DNA of 64,000 nucleotides from Methyloprofundus sp. (GTDB taxonomy: Bacteria > Pseudomonadota > Gammaproteobacteria > Methylococcales > Methylomonadaceae). Positions 59,042 through 64,000 of this stretch are shown piece by piece. The notes beneath the pieces were generated by a model. That model saw only the letters and a list, made by a program, of their open reading frames with translations. It searched no databases and had not been told where the DNA came from. Within the stretch, counting starts at the first letter, position 1, and each line of letters begins with the position of its first letter. The stretch lies in assembly GCA_012960135.1 (NCBI GenBank), contig DUBW01000034.1:46060-110059 (forward strand), given 5' to 3'. Position numbers and translations under genes: made by a program.

Positions 59042-60757
59042 TTAATACAAGAATAAGCCTTCATTTTGCGTCCAGGCATCACGATGATAATAATAAAGTT
59101 GATGACTGCCGAGTTTATTGATTTTGATCTCAGATGTGCTGTCATAAAAGGATGGCGAAAATACAAACGCCCCTTCCATCATTGCTTTTGAAAGCCACCG
59201 ATCTTCAATAGGCAGTGTTTCTACCTCTTTGATTCTATCCAATGCACTTTTGCCATGCTGCGTTGCAATAGTCCAGCCCCATTCACCAAATGTTGGCACA
59301 TTGGCATGATATTGCTGTGTTATAAACCCAGCATCAGCCACTGATTTACCAATTGAGATAAAGGCTTTTTTAGCATGATAAGGAGATGTCGATTGCACAA
59401 CTATCGCACCATCACCATTAAGTAATTCTTTTAATCTGATATAAAAATAATTTGAATACAATTTATTAAGATCGGGATGACTTGGATCAGGTAAATCAAC
59501 GATAATGGTGTCAAACTTGGTGTTTCGACTAATCATCGACTCTACTTCAATAAAGGCATCTTGATTAATTACTGACACACGTTTATCTAAAAAAGAAGAT
59601 TGATTTAAGCTTAAAAACACATCGTTAATATCTTTAGGTGCTTGTTGATCTTTTCCTGAAAACAAGTCGATCATTGCTTTATCTAAATCAATTAATGTGA
59701 CAGAATCTGGCCCCCATTTTAAAACATCTCTTAGCGCCAAACCATCACCACCACCAATAATCAAAATATTATCGTGTCGGGCAGAAGCCAACATGGCTGG
59801 GTATGTAAGGTAACTGTGATACACCATTTCATCATTACTTGAGAACTGCAACCGCCCGTTAATATATAAGCTATAGACTTGCGGAAGACCTTTTCCTGCA
59901 TGTCGTTTTGCAACGGTTAAATGTTGGTATGGCGTTACTTTCGTATAGACAACTTGATCTTTAAAGAAGGTGGCATTAATGCCATTGGTCATTTTTATAC
60001 CCACCATGGCCAACACTAATAAGAAGAGTAAAACTGCAATATGTAACACCCAAAGCAGTTTGGCTTGTTTAATTTTGTGTTGATAATGATATAAAAAAAC
60101 TAGGCCCATTAAGATGTTAACAGAGGCCGTGCCTAAGGCCGCTACCATAATGTCTAGTTTAAGACATATTGTGACCCATATCGCTGCCCCAATACCTGCA
60201 CCGATATAGTCAGCACCATAAACGGTGCCCATATTGTGCTTAAGATGGGTTTGATGTTGATCCTCACGTATTCTGGCTATTAGCGGTATTTCAACCCCTA
60301 TCATAACGCCTAAGATAAAGCCGAAAACATAGGGAGTATAAGAAGCCATCTTTTGAATAATCGCAATGATACCTCCCTCCATTGCAATGCTTGAATCAAT
60401 GCCGTAAATGGCTTGCAATTGTTGAGGCAAGGTATAACTTAAGCCGATAATGCTTGCGATCAGTAAGATTGCACTACCACCAAATACGCCAATCATCAGT
60501 TCTAGGTATGAAAAGCCTCGATAAGGATTTTTTATCCATTTTGCTAAAAAGGCGCCAATTCCCATAGCAACTATCATAATGCCAATCATACTATAGACCG
60601 CAGTATCGGTGGAGCCAATGACTCGGCCTGCGTAATGGGCTAGTAAATATTCATAGATCAGCCCACAGGCAGCCAAAACCGCCATTATTCCGATTAGCAC
60701 TATATCGTGCCTTAGCAAGGTGTAGCCCGTTGTGTTAGCGGATGGTATAACTGCCAT
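59042..60757 (-). CDS. Membrane-anchored polyamine aminopropyltransferase
   Basis: A 571-residue fusion of about seven transmembrane helices (residues 20-245, transporter-like) and a C-terminal spermidine-synthase domain (about 260-520). The catalytic half has the AdoMet-type motif IIGGGDGLALRDVLKW, the substrate gate LQFSSNDEMVYHSYLTYPA, DQDAFIEV-like VINQDAFIEV and IIVDLPDPSHPDLNKLYS. It should transfer aminopropyl groups from decarboxylated AdoMet; the amine acceptor is not known. The DUF350 gene overlaps the same transcript (two bases between them). Confidence 0.9.
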   Translation of the reverse strand: MAVIPSANTTGYTLLRHDIVLIGIMAVLAACGLIYEYLLAHYAGRVIGSTDTAVYSMIGIMIVAMGIGAFLAKWIKNPYRGFSYLELMIGVFGGSAILLIASIIGLSYTLPQQLQAIYGIDSSIAMEGGIIAIIQKMASYTPYVFGFILGVMIGVEIPLIARIREDQHQTHLKHNMGTVYGADYIGAGIGAAIWVTICLKLDIMVAALGTASVNILMGLVFLYHYQHKIKQAKLLWVLHIAVLLFLLVLAMVGIKMTNGINATFFKDQVVYTKVTPYQHLTVAKRHAGKGLPQVYSLYINGRLQFSSNDEMVYHSYLTYPAMLASARHDNILIIGGGDGLALRDVLKWGPDSVTLIDLDKAMIDLFSGKDQQAPKDINDVFLSLNQSSFLDKRVSVINQDAFIEVESMISRNTKFDTIIVDLPDPSHPDLNKLYSNYFYIRLKELLNGDGAIVVQSTSPYHAKKAFISIGKSVADAGFITQQYHANVPTFGEWGWTIATQHGKSALDRIKEVETLPIEDRWLSKAMMEGAFVFSPSFYDSTSEIKINKLGSHQLYYYHRDAWTQNEGLFLY

Positions 60758-60759
60758 TC

Positions 60760-61665
60760 TTATAGTGATGTATCAATAATAAGTAACAAGGGATCTAGCA
60801 CAAGGGCCATTGAAACGAAGATTTGAGCCTCTATAAAAGCCACGCCAATATTTTGTTGTTCATCAACTTCTTGCGTGGTATTTATTCGCATTAGGATTAT
60901 GCTGCGAGCAAAGACTGCTAACAATGAAATAGCAATGACCGTTAAAACGGAACAGCCAAACCAGATAATAGCTGCAAACCAAGGCTCTGCTTGCGAATAG
61001 CTCACTAAATGCGCTGCGGCATTAATCCCCAAAGCTGTTGCAATAATATGGCCTAAATAACGAATAGCTAAGGCAGGGTTACCCTTTTGTAATGCTTTTT
61101 GCCAAGAGGCGCCATTATGACGTTTTGCATAAACGCCGGCACGATAGCGTGTAACACCTAATAAAACTACTTGTGCCGTTATAAACGTAAATAGTACAGA
61201 TAAAACACCTTCATACGATTCAACTTCGATCCAATGAATAGCGGCTGAAATAATAATACCTAAGGCAATATAGTTTGCTGCCTGAATAATGCCCGCTGTC
61301 ATATTCTCTTTTGAAATTTCCTTCGTTAAAGAAAACTGATTAAAGTTCATCTTATCGTTAACTAATGCACCGACACGAAGCAATACAATGCCTAAAAGTG
61401 CATAGATACTGACATTAATAGCCTCATTAAGGTAATTTTCAGCAGGATCACCACCTACCGCAGCGGCTATAATTTGAGCTAATGCCAATGCACCACCAGC
61501 AAAAGCAATCCCAAAGGCGAAATTATCTTTTTTAGAGAGCTCCTCCGTTGTATTGATCCCTTGTGTCACACTTTGAAAGTAGCGATAAGCTGTAATTGCA
61601 ATGACTGCCAATACAAGATCAATGCAGATGATTCCTGCAATCCAGATCGTAGATTCGTCTAACAT
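60760..61665 (-). CDS. DUF350 membrane protein (E. coli YjfL-like, duplicated)
   Basis: A 301-residue protein with about eight helices and two DUF350-type repeats (FAFGIAFAGGALALAQIIAA about residue 48; LAIRYLGHIIATALGINAAA about residue 203). E. coli YjfL is a single-domain version of about half the length. The family is believed to act in the inner membrane next to PspA-like proteins, but its activity is unknown. It starts two bases away from the aminopropyltransferase gene. Confidence 0.85.
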   Translation of the reverse strand: MLDESTIWIAGIICIDLVLAVIAITAYRYFQSVTQGINTTEELSKKDNFAFGIAFAGGALALAQIIAAAVGGDPAENYLNEAINVSIYALLGIVLLRVGALVNDKMNFNQFSLTKEISKENMTAGIIQAANYIALGIIISAAIHWIEVESYEGVLSVLFTFITAQVVLLGVTRYRAGVYAKRHNGASWQKALQKGNPALAIRYLGHIIATALGINAAAHLVSYSQAEPWFAAIIWFGCSVLTVIAISLLAVFARSIILMRINTTQEVDEQQNIGVAFIEAQIFVSMALVLDPLLLIIDTSL

Positions 61666-61692
61666 ATGTATATCTCCCGATAGTAACTTAGC

Positions 61693-62673
61693 TTATTTAC
61701 CGCGACTCGTGCCACGACTTGTTCTGGCATTGCTGTTTCTAGCCGAACTTGATGAGCTATTTGATGATGAATATGGGCTTTTAAATTTATTACTGCTCGC
61801 TAACGACTTAGGTCTAACTGTGGTCGACGTTGCCCCTGTTCTTGTCTTTGCATAAGGACTGGCAAACGTTTTACCTTGTTTTTTAAATTTGGCTTTGGCT
61901 GTCGATTGAGTCGTTTGCTGTTGTTTATATTGGGAGGGTGATGTGTATTGGCGGCGTCCAACATCATGGTAATAACTATAATGACGGCCTCTTGACCAAT
62001 TATTGTAATAAACAGGGCGATGTAGATTACTAAACATCGAATACGCCCCTAACCACATCCACACCTGACCGCTACTATTATTCTGCCATTGACCATAATT
62101 AGGGTTACCTACTAATTGGCTGCCCTGATAAGCCTCTTCGCCCCCATCTGCAGCTTTCATTGCTTCTTTACTCATCGCCTCAACACGACCGAGTTTGCCG
62201 TCAGACATATCAGCCAATACATTGATAGGATCCGTTAAGATCATATTGTAAACAGCAGGGTTTGCAGCTTCATCAATTAATACCATTTCTTGTATCGTAT
62301 TATTCAACCCACTTTCCGAACCTACCGCAATAGACATTCCCGCTTGTGCTTCTTTAAACCTCAGCATTAAAGATTGAAAGATAGGCCCATTGGAGGTTGC
62401 ATCTTTTGTTAAGGCATCTATTAACTCAGCAAGTTCTGGCTTATAGCGTTTTACTGCCTCACCATACAGTTTTAATAACACAGCATTTTTTACTAAACCG
62501 CTATTAATCTGTTTTTTTAATGAATTGAGCTGCGTTTCAGTCTGCTGAACTTGCTCGGTTAATTGTGTGGTCATTATTGCTTGGCGCTCACGCCTCCTAT
62601 CTTCATCTGACGTACAAGCTGTCAGCATTATGGATAGCAAAATAAACATAAGCTTATAGCGCATTAATTTCAT
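61693..62673 (-). CDS. Lipoprotein with a low-complexity C-terminus
   Basis: A 326-residue protein with a lipoprotein signal peptide (KLMFILLSIMLTACTSDED, lipobox LTAC). The middle part (about 30-180) is a long helical coiled coil, followed by WMWLGAYSMFSNLHRPVYYN and HYSYYHDVGRRQY, and a Ser/Arg/Lys-rich tail (SSSNSSSSSARNSNARTSRG). It is not recognised by family. Position in the cluster is between the AdoMet decarboxylase and DUF350 genes. It may be an outer-envelope partner. Confidence 0.75.
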   Translation of the reverse strand: MKLMRYKLMFILLSIMLTACTSDEDRRRERQAIMTTQLTEQVQQTETQLNSLKKQINSGLVKNAVLLKLYGEAVKRYKPELAELIDALTKDATSNGPIFQSLMLRFKEAQAGMSIAVGSESGLNNTIQEMVLIDEAANPAVYNMILTDPINVLADMSDGKLGRVEAMSKEAMKAADGGEEAYQGSQLVGNPNYGQWQNNSSGQVWMWLGAYSMFSNLHRPVYYNNWSRGRHYSYYHDVGRRQYTSPSQYKQQQTTQSTAKAKFKKQGKTFASPYAKTRTGATSTTVRPKSLASSNKFKSPYSSSNSSSSSARNSNARTSRGTSRGK

Positions 62674-62716
62674 GATTTTTCCTTAGCTTTCATTATTTTT
62701 AATCTACTTTCATTAC

Positions 62717-63094
62717 TTAATGAGTGCATGTGTAACCGACGCCTCGCGCTACTTTTTTTATGTCAAAGACTGATTCTTTTGATGCTGCACGTATAACATC
62801 AACCGCTTTATCAACATCACAGTCACCGCACATAAAAATATCAAAGGCCGCATAGTCATATTCGGGCCATGTATGAACAGTAATGTGGGATTCTGCAAGC
62901 ACTAACACACCCGTGATACCACCATCACCACCGAACTGATGGAAATTAGCGGACAATACTGTCGCGCCAGCAAGCTTTGCAGCCTTGCGCATTATTTCAG
63001 ATAAAACATCTTCACGCATATGGGCAATATCGCCTTTGCAATCTATGAGAACATGCTTGCCTAACTCATCTTTAATTTTATTATTTTTTGCCAT
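62717..63094 (-). CDS. speD: S-adenosylmethionine decarboxylase proenzyme
   Basis: Makes decarboxylated AdoMet, the aminopropyl donor. The start is ATG 63094 (MAKNNKIKDELGKHVLIDCK) giving 125 residues, the size of small self-cleaving prokaryotic enzymes. The processing serine is in LAESHITVHTWPEYDYAAFD, with the preceding NFHQFGGDGGITGV and the later FMCGDCDVDKAVD. It is the first complete gene of the group and feeds the aminopropyltransferase encoded three genes downstream. Confidence 0.95.
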   Translation of the reverse strand: MAKNNKIKDELGKHVLIDCKGDIAHMREDVLSEIMRKAAKLAGATVLSANFHQFGGDGGITGVLVLAESHITVHTWPEYDYAAFDIFMCGDCDVDKAVDVIRAASKESVFDIKKVARGVGYTCTH

Positions 63095-63326
63095 ATTATG
63101 TCTTATACTATACATTGATAATTTATGCGTCAAGCATTTAGTACATTGTTGTTAATTTCCTTACAGCAGTTTACATACATGGTAACGCATCTAAAAAAAG
63201 ATACTTCTGCCAAAATAAATGGGCCCATAAAATAAGCTGGTATCTATTGTTATGGAAAGACGTCACATGGTTCACTTCTAAAGAATTTCTGTTCGCTTAA
63301 AAAATTAGCTCTATCAACCACTTTGC

Positions 63327-63674
63327 TTATACATTGATAACTCTCGTCATTTTTTGAAACTTAAAGGCTGCCGCTAACATGCTTAGGCCTACTAACATAA
63401 AGACCATGATTTTTTGTATTAAAGAGAAGTCCTGCATATCCCACAGTAAAATATTCAACGCAGCCATCAAAAAAATAGTGACTGATAACCAAATAAAGTT
63501 TTTCATTCTTGGTTTAATCTTTTGGACTAAAATAATCGTTGCATGCACAACCAATGCGAATGAAATTATAGGACCTGACATCGTTGAAAATAGTTGAGTC
63601 AGTACAGATATATAAACCACAATCACAATAATATTAAAGAGCCAAACTTTGACTATTTGTCGCCCAGTCACCAA
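63327..63674 (-). CDS. Small four-helix membrane protein of unknown function
   Basis: A 115-residue protein with four hydrophobic helices (WLFNIIVIVVYISVLTQLF; ISFALVVHATIILVQ; FIWLSVTIFLMAALNILLW; KIMVFMLVGLSMLAAAF). It uses TTG as start and its start overlaps the stop of the smaller frame upstream. Not recognised. It is separated from speD by about 230 bases and so may not belong to the cluster. Confidence 0.55.
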   Translation of the reverse strand: MVTGRQIVKVWLFNIIVIVVYISVLTQLFSTMSGPIISFALVVHATIILVQKIKPRMKNFIWLSVTIFLMAALNILLWDMQDFSLIQKIMVFMLVGLSMLAAAFKFQKMTRVINV

Positions 63675-63817
63675 CCAAACAGCACGGTTTTGAAACTTCG
63701 CAGCATAAACAAGAAAGCGGTACAGACTAATGCTATAACATTATAGACGCCCAAAAATAGCCCTTGCCCACTCAGCACTCCACCTGCAATAACAGAATAA
63801 GTATATTGATATGTCAA
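63668..63817 (-). CDS. Possible small membrane protein
   Basis: A 49-codon frame with a TTG start (63817) and two hydrophobic stretches (YSVIAGGVLSGQGLFLGVYN and ALVCTAFLFMLRSF). The stop TGA overlaps the next TTG start in the same way as coupled genes. Real only if translation starts at the weak TTG; the frame is closed by a TAG not far upstream. Low confidence. Confidence 0.35.
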   Translation of the reverse strand: MTYQYTYSVIAGGVLSGQGLFLGVYNVIALVCTAFLFMLRSFKTVLFGW

Positions 63818-63976
63818 TAAAACTGTAGTGGTCCAATCAACCTATCTTAGCTGCCCTAAAGCATTACATCCATAGCTTGACTACTTATAATAAGCAAGCC
63901 CATTAACCATTCCCGCCTTGATTGCCCCCTGTGTCAGGATAGTTGTCGCCTCTAAAATTAATTAGAGGAAGATAAA

Positions 63977-64000
63977 ATGAGAGCAAGATTTACTCAATCA
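63977..64000 (+). CDS. Start of a probable insertion-sequence protein, partial
   Basis: Only eight codons (MRARFTQS) are in the window after an AGAGGAAGAT ribosome-binding site. M-R-A/T-R-F-T-x-S is a common start of IS3-type OrfA transposase proteins. The preceding TGTCAGGATAGTTGTCGCC (about 63931) could be the left end of the element. Confidence 0.4.

Noticed and set aside
52983..64000. Direct repeat of the tRNA-Arg 3' end as an attachment site.
   Set aside because: No copy of the 3' end (GGTTCGAGTCC) was seen to the right in the window.

Overview
Identity. The gene content and order are those of a gammaproteobacterium: divergent fur/bamE, the nrdR-ribD-ribE-ribB-ribH-nusB run, prfB-lysS, lolCD, ettA, yheS and trhO. 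Glutathione-dependent formaldehyde oxidation genes (frmA-like adhC plus S-formylglutathione hydrolase), a cytochrome P460-family protein, a NAD-type [NiFe]-hydrogenase large-subunit gene (now broken) and a SufU/Rieske-type suf operon together suggest a methanotroph or methylotroph, most likely Methylococcales. That is inference: no pmo, mxa or xox gene lies in the window.

Layout. 0-4.2 kb: a partial unrecognised gene (possibly LpxD-like), adk, a CBS protein, lysS and prfB with the classical programmed +1 frameshift. 4.2-11.5 kb: a Rieske ferredoxin, rsmJ, then the suf operon read leftward (sufR-sufB-sufC-sufD-sufS-sufU). 11.5-20.3 kb: comEC, DUF2062, lolDC, fur | bamE, rnfH-ratA, an NSS transporter, smpB. 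20.3-31.7 kb: a low-density stretch with broken genes (isochorismatase-like, PhoX-like, FHA), two nested insertion-sequence remnants (ISL3-like inside IS66-like), two secreted proteins of unknown function, and the intact formaldehyde pair. 31.7-38.5 kb: PilZ, radA, YcxB-like, yheS, a TVP38 protein, trhO. 38.6-40.2 kb: a hoxH pseudogene with two frameshifts and a lost metal-ligand cysteine. 40.2-52.9 kb: an FtsK-family translocase with a short membrane domain, a phosphohexomutase, the riboflavin/nusB operon, a class II aldolase, cytochrome P460 and ettA. 52.98 kb: tRNA-Arg(CCU). 53.2-64 kb: an accessory region, almost all on the minus strand.

Most interesting region. Between about 55.1 and 63.1 kb is a tightly packed set of ten genes: an AdoMet decarboxylase, a lipoprotein, a double DUF350 membrane protein, a membrane-anchored aminopropyltransferase, DUF2170, a PspA/IM30 protein, DUF2491, a small basic protein, a K+ channel with an RCK domain, and a rhomboid-type protein. 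DUF2170/PspA/DUF2491/DUF350 correspond to the poorly understood yjfI-J-K-L genes of E. coli. Here they sit with the last two enzymes of spermidine-type polyamine synthesis, a K+ channel and an intramembrane protease family member. It reads as one polyamine-linked membrane-stress system. It is bordered by IS91-like debris on the left and the start of another probable IS on the right.

Repeats. A family of short palindromic intergenic repeats (core GCGGACTTTAGTCCGC, often two inverted copies ending in GTAG/CTAC) occurs at least seven times; at 40.15 kb one copy supplies the TAG stop codons of both converging genes. No CRISPR array, rRNA or complete prophage was seen.
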